Under the pieces are notes generated by a model. The model was not told the DNA's origin. It saw nothing but the letters and a program-made list of their open reading frames with translations, and did no database searches. Shown here piece after piece: positions 1-7,280 of a DNA stretch of 12,905 bases; the first letter of the stretch is position 1, and each line of letters starts with the position of its first letter. The DNA comes from HGM12669 sp048527645 (GTDB lineage: Bacteria > Bacillota > Clostridia > Oscillospirales > CAG-272), in the NCBI GenBank assembly GCA_048527645.1, contig DBGFNI010000194.1, positions 1 through 12,905 on the forward strand, written 5' to 3'. Both the position numbers and the translations under genes were made by a program.

Positions 1-11
1 GTATCACGCGC

Positions 12-17
12 TATAAT
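12..17 (+). promoter_or_regulatory. possible -10 box upstream of the amino-acid binding protein gene
   Basis: A perfect TATAAT lies at 12-17, about 65 bases before the first start codon. The matching -35 would fall before the start of the window, so only half of the promoter could be seen. The box overlaps an AT-rich hairpin at 16-34, so a chance match is possible. Confidence 0.35.
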
Positions 18-41
18 TTGCACTGTAAGCAAATATTTTTT
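16..41 (+). terminator. weak AT-rich hairpin followed by six T
   Basis: Bases 16-21 (ATTTGC) pair with 29-34 (GCAAAT) around a 7-base loop, and a T run follows at 36-41. It could be the weak terminator of a gene left of the window, or an attenuator in the leader of the importer operon. The stem has only two G-C pairs, so it is a weak candidate. Confidence 0.3.
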
Positions 42-82
42 CAAGTCACGACAGAAATATCAAATCAATATCGGAGGTAATC

Positions 83-865
83 ATGATGAAAGCATTGAAA
101 AAAATTCTTGCATTGACACTGGTTCTGGCACTGTCCGTTTGCATGTTCACTGCATGCGGATCGAAAACAGAAAACGGCGAGGACGCCGGCTCGAAGGAGC
201 AGGCAGTCTTGAAAATGGGCACCAACGCCGCATTCCCGCCCTACGAGTATGTGGATGACAACAACAACATCGCCGGCATCGACGCAGAAATTGCACAGGC
301 AATTGCTGACAAGCTGGGCATGAAGCTGGAAATCACCGACATGGAGTTTGACTCTCTGATCCCCGCAGTGAAGGGCGGAAAAATTGATGTGGTTTTGGCA
401 GGCATGACCGTCAACGAGGAGCGTCTGGAAAGCGTAAACTTCTCTGATTCCTATGCAACCGGTATTCAGGTTGTCATCGTCAAGGAAGGCTCTGACATCG
501 CCACCATCGACGATCTGGAAGGCAAGACCATCGGCGTGCAGGCAGGCACCACCGGCGATACCTACTGCACCGGTGACTACGGTCAGGATCATGTCAAGCA
601 GTTCAGCAACGGCGCACTGGCAGTGGAAGCACTGAAAAACGATCAGGTAGACTGCGTTGTCATCGACAACGAGCCTGCAAAGAACTTCGTTAAGGCAAAC
701 AGCAGTCTGAAGATTCTGGAAACGAAATACACAGAAGAAAACTATGCGATCGCCATCGCCAAGGAAAACGAGGATCTGCTCAAGGATATCAACAAAGCGC
801 TCAAAGAGCTGAAAGAGAGCGGAAAGATCGACGAAATCATCAGCAAATATATTCCTGCTGAATAA
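83..865 (+). CDS. polar amino-acid ABC transporter, substrate-binding lipoprotein
   Basis: This is a family 3 solute-binding protein that captures a polar amino acid outside the membrane and passes it to the permease encoded next. The 260-residue product begins with a lysine-rich signal peptide and a lipobox ending F-T-A-C, so Cys25 is the probable lipidated residue; Phe at -3 is less common than Leu. The mature domain starts near residue 42 and carries family motifs: GTNAAFPPYEY at 46-56, and GMTVNEER at 107-114, where Arg114 is expected to bind the ligand carboxylate. A strong GGAGG at 73-77 precedes two adjacent ATG codons; the first is used here. Permease and ATPase genes follow on the same strand. 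Substrate cannot be decided from sequence: glutamine, arginine, cystine or a broad range are all possible. Confidence 0.95.
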   Translation: MMKALKKILALTLVLALSVCMFTACGSKTENGEDAGSKEQAVLKMGTNAAFPPYEYVDDNNNIAGIDAEIAQAIADKLGMKLEITDMEFDSLIPAVKGGKIDVVLAGMTVNEERLESVNFSDSYATGIQVVIVKEGSDIATIDDLEGKTIGVQAGTTGDTYCTGDYGQDHVKQFSNGALAVEALKNDQVDCVVIDNEPAKNFVKANSSLKILETKYTEENYAIAIAKENEDLLKDINKALKELKESGKIDEIISKYIPAE

Positions 866-881
866 TCAGTCATAACATCTG

Positions 882-908
882 CAAGGGGCGGCGTACGGTC
901 GTCCCTTG
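882..908 (+). terminator. intercistronic hairpin, possible partial terminator
   Basis: Bases 882-892 pair with 898-908 in an 11-bp stem (nine standard pairs and two G-T pairs) around the 5-base loop GTACG. Only a short broken T run (TTTCCTGTTCTT) follows, so termination would be incomplete. It lies 16 bases after the binding protein stop codon and before the permease. Such hairpins are known to keep binding-protein mRNA more abundant than permease and ATPase mRNA, by partial termination or by 3'-end protection; that role is inferred here. Confidence 0.55.
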
Positions 909-978
909 TTTCCTGTTCTTCGATGCTGAAAAATCGCGTTTTTCGGCGTGTGGATATCAAACAAGAAAGGAAATCAAC

Positions 979-1764
979 GTGAATTCTATGACCTTTGCCA
1001 GATGGCTGGAGAGCGCGCCCTCCTGGATCGGTTCTCTTCCCGACGGCCTGCAAAGCTTTTTCTATCAATTATATATGACGTTCATTCACGCCGACCGCTG
1101 GACGTGGTTTCTCAACGGCTTGAAAATCACATTTATCGTCACCATCGGCGCCCTGCTGCTGGGCATTATCATCGGCTTGATCGTTGCAATCATCCGATCC
1201 ACGCACGACACCGTGCAAAGCGGCAAGCGCCCCAATATTGTTTTGCGGATTCTGAACCGGATCTCCATCATCTATCTGACGGTCATCCGCGGCACTCCCA
1301 TGATGGTGCAGCTGCTGATTATGGGCTTTGTCATCATGGTGCCGAGCACCGATACGCAGACCATCCTGTGCGGTATTATCACACTGGGCATCAACTCCGG
1401 CGCTTATGTGGCAGAGATCGCGCGCTCAGGCATCATGTCCATCAGTGTCGGGCAAAGCGAAGCGGGGCGGTCTTTGGGGCTGAACTATATTCAGACAATG
1501 CGCTACATCATTATCCCGCAAGCCTTCAAAAACATATTACCCGCACTGGGCAATGAAATGATCACCCTGCTCAAGGACACCTCTTTGGTCAGCGTCATCG
1601 CGCTGCGCGACGTCACCAAACAGGCGCAGAACATCGTCAGCCTGACCTACGAGCCCTATGTCCCCTACATCAGTCTTGCAATCATTTATCTGGTCATTGT
1701 CATTGCCATGACGAAACTTCTCGGAATTTTGGAAAGGAGGATGCGTGCCGGTGATCGACGTTAA
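979..1764 (+). CDS. polar amino-acid ABC transporter, permease
   Basis: This is a membrane permease of the His/Glu/Gln/Arg family, forming the channel of the importer with the flanking binding protein and ATPase. The 261-residue product has an amphipathic N-terminus of about 40 residues, then several hydrophobic helices (for example residues 48-70). It carries the cytoplasmic EAA-type loop from about Glu146 (EIARSGI...GQSEAGRSLGL), which docks on the ATPase. The start is taken as GTG at 979 because AGAAAGGA at 964-971 sits 7 bases upstream. An in-frame ATG at 988 is possible but its spacing is poor. The gene follows a 113-base gap holding a hairpin, and its end overlaps the ATPase start by 20 bases, which implies coupled translation. 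Confidence 0.95.
   Translation: MNSMTFARWLESAPSWIGSLPDGLQSFFYQLYMTFIHADRWTWFLNGLKITFIVTIGALLLGIIIGLIVAIIRSTHDTVQSGKRPNIVLRILNRISIIYLTVIRGTPMMVQLLIMGFVIMVPSTDTQTILCGIITLGINSGAYVAEIARSGIMSISVGQSEAGRSLGLNYIQTMRYIIIPQAFKNILPALGNEMITLLKDTSLVSVIALRDVTKQAQNIVSLTYEPYVPYISLAIIYLVIVIAMTKLLGILERRMRAGDRR
1734..1740 (+). promoter_or_regulatory. strong ribosome binding site inside the permease gene
   Basis: AAGGAGG lies within the last codons of the permease gene. It serves the ATPase, with 4 bases to GTG 1745 or 10 bases to the in-frame GTG 1751. The spacing does not clearly favour either start. Confidence 0.7.
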
Positions 1765-2476
1765 AAATCTCCAAAAATCCTTTGGCGACCATCTGGTTTT
1801 GAAAGGAATCGACGAACACATCAGCAAGGGAGAAAAAGTGGTAATTGTCGGTGCTTCCGGCTCCGGAAAATCCACCTTTTTGCGCTGTCTCAATCTGCTG
1901 GAGCAGCCCACCGGCGGCACGATCACCTTCGAGGGAATTGATATCACCGATCCGAAAAACGATATCAACAAGCTCCGTCAGAAGATGGGCATGGTCTTTC
2001 AGCAGTTCAACCTGTTTCCGCACCTGAGCGTCAAAGAAAACATCAAGCTGGCGCCCATAAAGCTCAGACTGATGACCAAAAAAGACGCAGAGGATCGCGC
2101 AAAAGAACTGCTGGAGCGTGTCGGCCTGCCTGACAAGGCAGATGCGTTCCCCGCGCAGCTCTCCGGCGGGCAGCAGCAGCGTATCGCCATTGCCAGATCG
2201 CTCGCGATGAACCCCGACGTGATGCTCTTTGACGAGCCGACCTCGGCTTTGGATCCGGAAATGGTCGGTGAGGTGTTGGAGCTGATGCGCGAGTTGGCGC
2301 AGGACGGTATGACCATGGTGGTCGTGACGCACGAAATGGGCTTCGCCCGCGAGGTTGCCACGCGTGTGCTTTTCATGGATGACGGCGCGATTCTGGAGCA
2401 AGCACCGCCGGAAATCTTTTTCACCAACCCTCAGCAGCAGCGCACCCGCGACTTTTTGTCCAAGGTGCTGGCATAA
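1745..2476 (+). CDS. polar amino-acid ABC transporter, ATP-binding protein
   Basis: This is the cytoplasmic ATPase that powers the amino-acid importer, of the GlnQ/ArtP-like type. All nucleotide-binding motifs are intact (numbered from GTG 1745): Walker A GASGSGKST at 36-44, Q-loop around Gln86-Gln87, signature LSGGQQQR at 139-146, Walker B VMLFDE at 159-164 with Glu164 as catalytic base, D-loop SALD at 167-170, and switch His196. The length of 243 residues is normal for the family. The start is GTG 1745 or GTG 1751; the latter would give the common MIDVKNL-type N-terminus. The gene overlaps the permease by 20 or 14 bases. Its stop is followed 32 bases later by the DUF975 gene, without a terminator between them. 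Confidence 0.96.
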   Translation: MPVIDVKNLQKSFGDHLVLKGIDEHISKGEKVVIVGASGSGKSTFLRCLNLLEQPTGGTITFEGIDITDPKNDINKLRQKMGMVFQQFNLFPHLSVKENIKLAPIKLRLMTKKDAEDRAKELLERVGLPDKADAFPAQLSGGQQQRIAIARSLAMNPDVMLFDEPTSALDPEMVGEVLELMRELAQDGMTMVVVTHEMGFAREVATRVLFMDDGAILEQAPPEIFFTNPQQQRTRDFLSKVLA

Positions 2477-2508
2477 AACAACAAGCCCAACGCAGAAAGG
2501 AGCATATT

Positions 2509-3579
2509 ATGCTGAAAGCAAGAGAAACACGGGCAGCCGCACGCAGCGTTTTGCGCGGGAATTGGCTGCAAGTCATCGTTGCCGTTCTGATCGCCTCCCT
2601 GTTCAGTGCGGGTCTGACCTACGGCGGCTCGTTCGGTATGTCCCTCAATTTTAACACCAGGAATCTGCTCTCCGATTCAAACACAGTAAATTCCGATTGG
2701 GAAGATCGGTATTCCGCTTACCTGGAGGAAAACACGGAAGAATTTATCGACATGCTGCGGGAAAAGTATTCCGACGAGCAGTTGGAAATTTTTCTGCGAA
2801 AGGCGGAGAACTTCGCCGATAATCCTTCCGCGCAGTCCTTCCTCACCATGATGCAGACCGAAGGATTTCTTCCGTTTCTGGGCTTTTGTCTGACCGGCAT
2901 GCTCAAGGCGATGCGTTTTCCGACGCTCTTTTTCGTCTTCTTTCTTCTCGTTGCCCTGCTGATCGGCATTGTGCAATACTGCATCTGCGCCCCGATCCAA
3001 TACGGATTGTGCGCGTTTCTCATGAATGTGACCGATGGCAAGGGCTCCAACGTGGGAGATGTGTTCTGCGGTTTTCGGCACTTCGGCAAGGCGCTGCTGT
3101 GCCAGTTTTTGCAGAGTCTCTATCTGTTTTTATGGTCACTGCCGTCAACGGTCTGCGCGCTGTTGGGCATCGTGTGCCTGTTCCGCGCAGAGACGTTTCT
3201 GTTTGCACCCGCATTGCTGATCATCAGCATGATATACAACGTCGTTATCACCTACTATAAGACCTATTCCTATAAAATGTCGTTCTTTGTGCTTGCAGAC
3301 GACGCCAGCGTCACCGCAAACGGCGCCATCACCCGTTCCAAAGAGCTGATGAACGGCTACAAATGGAAGCTGTTCTGTCTGGAACTCAGCTTTATCGGTT
3401 GGGCATTTCTGTGTCTCTTCACCTGCGGAATCGGATTTGTGGTTCTGTCTGCGTACACCGCAGTGTCAACCACCGTCTTTTACCGCACGCTGGTGACGCC
3501 TCCCGCTGTTTTGGAGCAGGATTTCACACCGTCTGCGCCGCAGACGCCGGAGCTGTCCCATCCCTCCGATCCGTCATAA
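2509..3579 (+). CDS. DUF975 family integral membrane protein
   Basis: This is a 356-residue polytopic membrane protein whose function is unknown. Two hallmarks place it in DUF975: the N-terminal K-A-R-x-x-x-R-x-x-L-x-G-N-W stretch just before the first helix (about 19-38), and a C-terminal block from Met281 (MNGYKWKLF, then LSFIGWAFL and a Thr-Cys-Gly-Ile-Gly turn) ending in an FYRTL-like segment. Between helices 1 and 2 lies an acidic loop of about 85 residues, longer than I would expect for the family and probably outside the membrane. Further hydrophobic segments lie near 137-170, 195-220 and 228-250, and the tail is Pro/Ser-rich. AGAAAGGAG at 2494-2502 supports ATG 2509. It lies between importer and aminotransferase genes and may be co-transcribed with them; no transport role is shown. 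Confidence 0.88.
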   Translation: MLKARETRAAARSVLRGNWLQVIVAVLIASLFSAGLTYGGSFGMSLNFNTRNLLSDSNTVNSDWEDRYSAYLEENTEEFIDMLREKYSDEQLEIFLRKAENFADNPSAQSFLTMMQTEGFLPFLGFCLTGMLKAMRFPTLFFVFFLLVALLIGIVQYCICAPIQYGLCAFLMNVTDGKGSNVGDVFCGFRHFGKALLCQFLQSLYLFLWSLPSTVCALLGIVCLFRAETFLFAPALLIISMIYNVVITYYKTYSYKMSFFVLADDASVTANGAITRSKELMNGYKWKLFCLELSFIGWAFLCLFTCGIGFVVLSAYTAVSTTVFYRTLVTPPAVLEQDFTPSAPQTPELSHPSDPS

Positions 3580-3604
3580 CACACGCTTTCACCTCATATT
3601 TTTT

Positions 3605-3621
3605 GCCGCCGTTGGGGCGGC
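3605..3621 (+). promoter_or_regulatory. GC-rich hairpin next to the aminotransferase ribosome binding site
   Basis: GCCGCC at 3605-3610 pairs exactly with GGCGGC at 3616-3621 around the 5-base loop GTTGG. The ribosome binding site GGAAGGGA (3622-3629) starts right after the stem, so folding could restrict ribosome entry. No T run follows on the plus strand, and on the minus strand the hairpin is followed by A, so it is not a terminator. Confidence 0.4.
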
Positions 3622-3636
3622 GGAAGGGAAAATACC

Positions 3637-4824
3637 ATGCAATATCAAATTTCTGACCGGATGCAGGGCATGAAAGGCTCCGCCATCCGGGAAATCTTCA
3701 AGCTCGCCGGCGATCCCAATGTTATTTCACTCGCAGGCGGCAACCCCGCACCGGAGCTCTTCCCGGCGCAGGAACTGGCAGAAATCGCCAAAGATCTTTT
3801 GGAAAATCAGCCTGTGCTTTCTCTGCAATACGGCATCACCGAGGGATATCTCCCCCTGCGCAACGCCGTGATGGAGCGCATGGCGAAAACCGAGCACATC
3901 GGCCGTGACGGAGATGATATTCTGATCACCTCCGGCGGACAGCAGGGCATCGCACTCGCTACAAAGTGTCTGATAAACGAGGGTGACACCGTCATCGTCG
4001 AGGAGCCCAGCTTTATCGGCGCGCTGAACGCCTTCCGTTCCTACGGCGCGCATCTGGTCGGCGTTCCCATGGACAGCGACGGCATGAACCTGGAAAAATT
4101 AGAGCAGGCACTGTGGGAAAATGACCGCGTCAAGCTGATTTATACCATCCCGACCTTCCAGAATCCCAGCGCCATCACCATGTCGCCCGAAAAGCGCCGC
4201 GGACTGTACGCGCTGGCGAAAAAATACGGTGTGCTGATCATAGAAGACAATCCTTACGGCGAGCTCACCTTTGGCGGAAACAAGGTGCCGACCATCAAAT
4301 CCATGGATACCGACGGTATCGTGCTGTACAGCGGCTCCTTTTCCAAAATTCTTTCCCCCGGTATCCGAATCGGCTTTATGATCGGCCCGCGTGAAATCAT
4401 CGGGAAAATGGTCGTTGCCAAGCAGGTCTCCGACGTACACACGCCGATGCTCACCCAGCTGATGACCTACGAGTTTTTGAAGCGTTATGATATTGACGCG
4501 CTGATCGTCAAAATGCGCGCCTGCTACCGTCACAAATGTCAGACCATGCTGGACGCAATCGAAGCCTATTTCCCCGCCGGCGTCAGCCACACCACGCCCG
4601 GCGGCGGCCTGTTCATCTGGTGCGACATGGGCGGGGAGTACGATACGCAGCAGGTCGCAAAAAAATGTGCGGAAAAGAATGTCGTATTCGTCCCCGGCGC
4701 GACCTTTATGGTCGATATGGATCGGCCTTGCTCCGCGTTCCGTCTGAATTATTCAACCATGGACGACGAACGCATCCGCACCGGCATCCGCTATCTGGGC
4801 GAGGCGCTGAGCGAGCTGATGTGA
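3637..4824 (+). CDS. PLP-dependent aminotransferase, fold type I (2-aminoadipate/aromatic aminotransferase-like)
   Basis: This is a cytoplasmic pyridoxal-phosphate enzyme that moves amino groups between amino acids and 2-oxo acids. The 395-residue length is typical of the stand-alone class I/II group related to MocR C-terminal domains and LysN-type enzymes. Key residues are present: the SGGQQG segment that holds the cofactor phosphate, Asn176 (in QNPS), Asp204 and Tyr207 (EDNPYGE) contacting PLP, Lys237 in SGSFSK forming the Schiff base, and Arg369 (FRLNYS) for the substrate carboxylate. GGAAGGGA at 3622-3629 is 7 bases from the ATG. It follows the importer and DUF975 genes, so it may process an imported amino acid. 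The exact substrate cannot be called. Confidence 0.93.
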   Translation: MQYQISDRMQGMKGSAIREIFKLAGDPNVISLAGGNPAPELFPAQELAEIAKDLLENQPVLSLQYGITEGYLPLRNAVMERMAKTEHIGRDGDDILITSGGQQGIALATKCLINEGDTVIVEEPSFIGALNAFRSYGAHLVGVPMDSDGMNLEKLEQALWENDRVKLIYTIPTFQNPSAITMSPEKRRGLYALAKKYGVLIIEDNPYGELTFGGNKVPTIKSMDTDGIVLYSGSFSKILSPGIRIGFMIGPREIIGKMVVAKQVSDVHTPMLTQLMTYEFLKRYDIDALIVKMRACYRHKCQTMLDAIEAYFPAGVSHTTPGGGLFIWCDMGGEYDTQQVAKKCAEKNVVFVPGATFMVDMDRPCSAFRLNYSTMDDERIRTGIRYLGEALSELM

Positions 4825-4945
4825 TGCTTCACATGCCGGCTTTGCCCCATTTTCAGATCTTTCCCCCGCGCATCCGATCCGGTCAGACGCCGGGCGGGAT
4901 GCCGTGGGCGGGTACGGCGTGCGCAAAGCCGTCACCTCTATTACA

Positions 4946-4990
4946 GCAAAAAAGTATCGCGGAAAATGCTTTTCCGCGATACTTTTTTGC
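4946..4990. terminator. bidirectional Rho-independent terminator
   Basis: This is a perfect 21-bp inverted repeat (4946-4966 with 4970-4990) around the 3-base loop TGC. A GC-containing core GTATCGCGG is flanked by A6 on the left and T6 on the right, so each strand reads a hairpin followed by T. It separates the convergent aminotransferase (stop at 4824) and minus-strand membrane protein gene (stop at 5009). The 121 bases from 4825 to 4945 hold no gene or other feature that I can support. Confidence 0.93.
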
Positions 4991-5008
4991 TTTCTTTTAA
5001 AATGCGGG

Positions 5009-5983
5009 TCAGGCGTTCTTTGCCGTCGTGCCGTCAGCCGGGATTTGCGCCGCAGCAGCGTCGGGCGCTTCCGCCTGCTTGTCGGGGGTGGCTGTTGTTT
5101 TGCCTGCACGCCGTCCGCGCACCAGCAAACCCACCGAAACCGCAAACAGCACCAGCCACACGGCACACATGATACCGAACCGTACGGTGTGCGCAGTGAC
5201 AAGTCCGTCCCACACGCCCTGTATATAGCCGCGAAGAATACCGGGGCTCAGGACAAGCCCCTGCATAATCCCGGAGCGCGCAAGCACGCATAGGGGAATC
5301 CAAAACACCTCGCTGACGCACAGCATGCCGAGGCTGAGCGCGTAAAAGCGCGCGCGGCTGCGTGAAATCACGATCCAAACCACTGCAAGAAGTGCAAGCA
5401 CGCACCATGCGAGTAGCACCGGCACGGCAAATCCGGCGAGCTTTTGCAGCAAGGACAGGTAGGACGCGCCTTTTTGAAGGATGCCGGATGCCTTTTGATG
5501 GGAGAGCACACCGATGTCGCTCTCCACCATGCCAACCAGCACGTCCGTCAGCAAGACACAGTTCTCATCGTCCGCCGCGTAAATGCTGTCCGGGTTTTGC
5601 GCAGCATAACTCCGAACGGCTGTCAAAATCGCATCGCGCCCGTCAAAGGACGCCTTGACCGCAGCCGTGTCTCCGCCGGTAAGCGCCGTTTCAAAAAAGC
5701 GCTGCAAATAATCCCGTGCGCATGTCTCCAGGGAAAGGTCGGAAACCGTCCCCTCAAGATAACCGTATGCAAACGCATATCGGTTGCTCTGCAGCTGCAA
5801 ATCACTGTGCACCTTTTCCGATATCTGCTGCACCGTCTGCGCCGTACAAATCGACTTTACATAGTATGCAGGCTGTAGCACGGCAAAGCGAAGCATGCCG
5901 AGCACCCCCGCAGCAAGCGAAAGCAGGAGCAACAGCACCAACACGACCGACCAAGCGAACTTATTGATTTTGGTATGCTTCAT
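5009..5983 (-). CDS. four-helix membrane protein with extracytoplasmic domain, sortase-linked
   Basis: I do not recognise the family. The product (324 residues from ATG 5983) has an N-terminal hydrophobic helix (about 10-30), a soluble stretch of roughly 145 residues predicted outside the cell, then three further helices near 180-206, 210-236 and 270-292. A short Ala/Pro-rich cytoplasmic tail ends the protein. Start choice: GGAGG on the minus strand at 5997-5993 is 9 bases from ATG 5983 but only 3 from ATG 5989, so the inner ATG is preferred. The gene overlaps the sortase gene end by 23 bases, implying coupled translation and a shared task, perhaps as a partner of the sortase or its substrate; this is inference. 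It is the last gene before the 4946-4990 terminator. Confidence 0.8.
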   Translation of the reverse strand: MKHTKINKFAWSVVLVLLLLLSLAAGVLGMLRFAVLQPAYYVKSICTAQTVQQISEKVHSDLQLQSNRYAFAYGYLEGTVSDLSLETCARDYLQRFFETALTGGDTAAVKASFDGRDAILTAVRSYAAQNPDSIYAADDENCVLLTDVLVGMVESDIGVLSHQKASGILQKGASYLSLLQKLAGFAVPVLLAWCVLALLAVVWIVISRSRARFYALSLGMLCVSEVFWIPLCVLARSGIMQGLVLSPGILRGYIQGVWDGLVTAHTVRFGIMCAVWLVLFAVSVGLLVRGRRAGKTTATPDKQAEAPDAAAAQIPADGTTAKNA

Positions 5984-6698
5984 ATTCATAGCCCTCCACC
6001 AATTCGCAGGTCACGCCGAGACGATCCGTGGTCGCCGCCAAGCCGGCGCTGCGCGGATAACATGTATACAAAAACAGCACGTCGCCCTCTCCCTTGTCGC
6101 GAAGATGAGAATCTTCGTGGTAGTCAAAGACCGTTTTTTCCCGCACGCGGTACCGATACGTCCCGTATATGGTATCCATGGTGACCATAGTGCCGATCTC
6201 GACATCCTCCAGCTCATAAAAATCTGTCATGACATGGGCGCTGATGACAATCTTTGCATTCTGCCCGCAAAAATGCGAGCCGATCCACATGCCGGCGCCG
6301 ATATTCAGAATTTCATCCAAATCCCCGAAATACACAGGGATATCCTGTCGGCTCCAGCCCTCCACGTTCAGCACCGCCCACTGCGAGGCGTACGGAATCA
6401 CGGGGAAGCCGGTGTCAAACAGGCTGCCTTCCTCCACCGGCGTATACTCCACATCCTCCGGCGCCTGCGTGCCGCTCTGCAGCTCCAGCGTTTGATTGCC
6501 GACGCCGGAAGGGTCAGCCACCGCAATGGAAATATAAGGATTGGAATCAATGTATAACGAATATCCGAGATAGGAGATCGCAATCATCAGCGCGGTAAAT
6601 AAAATCAGCGGCATGAGCAAAAGAACCACGCCTGACACGTGATTCCTTTGCTTTTTCGTATGTTGTTTCATCATCGAAGCCGATCCGTCCGATGTCAC
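5961..6698 (-). CDS. sortase, class D-like
   Basis: This is a membrane-anchored cysteine transpeptidase that cuts a sorting motif and joins the protein to the cell wall. The protein has a short cytoplasmic N-terminus, one hydrophobic anchor (about residues 24-46) and an extracellular catalytic domain. Numbered from GTG 6698, the catalytic His is His155 (in ISAHVMTDF), the nucleophile Cys213 (LYTCYP) and the Arg Arg226 (TDRLGV). The TCYP context resembles class D enzymes more than class A or B. The start is uncertain: GTG 6698 overlaps the upstream stop as GTGA, while ATG 6674 or 6671 has only a weak GGACGGA upstream. It lies directly after a likely substrate gene and overlaps the next membrane protein gene, so it is probably a dedicated enzyme. 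Confidence 0.9.
   Translation of the reverse strand: MTSDGSASMMKQHTKKQRNHVSGVVLLLMPLILFTALMIAISYLGYSLYIDSNPYISIAVADPSGVGNQTLELQSGTQAPEDVEYTPVEEGSLFDTGFPVIPYASQWAVLNVEGWSRQDIPVYFGDLDEILNIGAGMWIGSHFCGQNAKIVISAHVMTDFYELEDVEIGTMVTMDTIYGTYRYRVREKTVFDYHEDSHLRDKGEGDVLFLYTCYPRSAGLAATTDRLGVTCELVEGYEYEAYQNQ
5992..5997 (-). promoter_or_regulatory. ribosome binding site that sets the membrane protein start
   Basis: GGAGGG on the minus strand lies inside the sortase coding end. Its distance to the two in-frame ATG codons (5989 and 5983) favours 5983. Confidence 0.6.
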
Positions 6699-7252
6699 GC
6701 GCGATGCGCGGAAATCTTCTTTGCCGCAATGACAGCCGATGCTGCCGTGAGCAACGCCAGCACAGAGACAATGACCGCCAGATTTTCCGTTGTGTCGGTT
6801 GCCGTTCCGCCGGTCTGCTTCACAAAGTCTCCGTCCAGATCCCCGACGATTTTCCCGTTGTAATAAACATGGATAATGATATCGTTTTGGTGGAGACCGG
6901 TTGCCTTCGTCGTGATGTTATAAGTCAGATGCAGCGTAGCGCAGATGCTGTCAAACAGCCCCACCAGGGTCTGTCTCTCCGCAGGAGTATACTGGTGACC
7001 GGATACGGTCCCGGCCTTGAGCAGCGGACCTGCCTGCTTGATATAAGCAATAACCTGCTCTGCCTGCTCCTGTGTCACATCAATCTGATTGAGCATATTG
7101 ACGCCCTGCGTCTGATATCTTTCCAGAATGTCTGCAGGAACGCTTTCCTTTACAGCAGATAGAATATCATCCTTAGGAGAAGCAAACGCTGTCAATGCCA
7201 TAGCACCCAAAAGAATTGCGACGACACAAATCAAAGAAAGCACTCTTTTCAT
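6695..7252 (-). CDS. secreted protein with sortase-signal-like C-terminus
   Basis: The 185-residue protein has a clear signal peptide (residues 1-24, cleavage after AFA) and a soluble domain of about 120 residues with no motif I can name. Its C-terminus has the layout of a cell-wall sorting signal: V-K-Q-T-G-G at 144-149, a hydrophobic helix at about 158-177, then Lys-Lys and a short basic tail. Canonical Leu-Pro of LPXTG is replaced by Val-Lys, so the motif is non-standard. ATG 7252 is chosen because AAAGGA lies 10 bases upstream and a signal peptide starts exactly there; an upstream in-frame start at 7294 would add 14 residues and lacks support. It immediately precedes the sortase gene, which suggests an enzyme-substrate pair. 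It could instead be simply a single-pass membrane protein. Confidence 0.85.
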   Translation of the reverse strand: MKRVLSLICVVAILLGAMALTAFASPKDDILSAVKESVPADILERYQTQGVNMLNQIDVTQEQAEQVIAYIKQAGPLLKAGTVSGHQYTPAERQTLVGLFDSICATLHLTYNITTKATGLHQNDIIIHVYYNGKIVGDLDGDFVKQTGGTATDTTENLAVIVSVLALLTAASAVIAAKKISAHRA

Positions 7253-7262
7253 GGTTTTATTT

Positions 7263-7268
7263 TCCTTT
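7263..7268 (-). promoter_or_regulatory. ribosome binding site that sets the secreted protein start
   Basis: AAAGGA on the minus strand sits 10 bases before ATG 7252, in the 28-base gap after the CYTH gene. It supports the inner ATG that begins the signal peptide. Confidence 0.65.
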
Positions 7269-7280
7269 CCGATATAATAT

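Noticed and set aside
1700..2401. Long minus-strand open frame opposite the ABC ATPase
   Set aside because: The plus-strand frame has all ABC motifs; the antisense frame is a shadow without support.
3605..3621. Terminator after the DUF975 gene
   Set aside because: T precedes rather than follows the stem on the plus strand, and A follows it on the minus strand.
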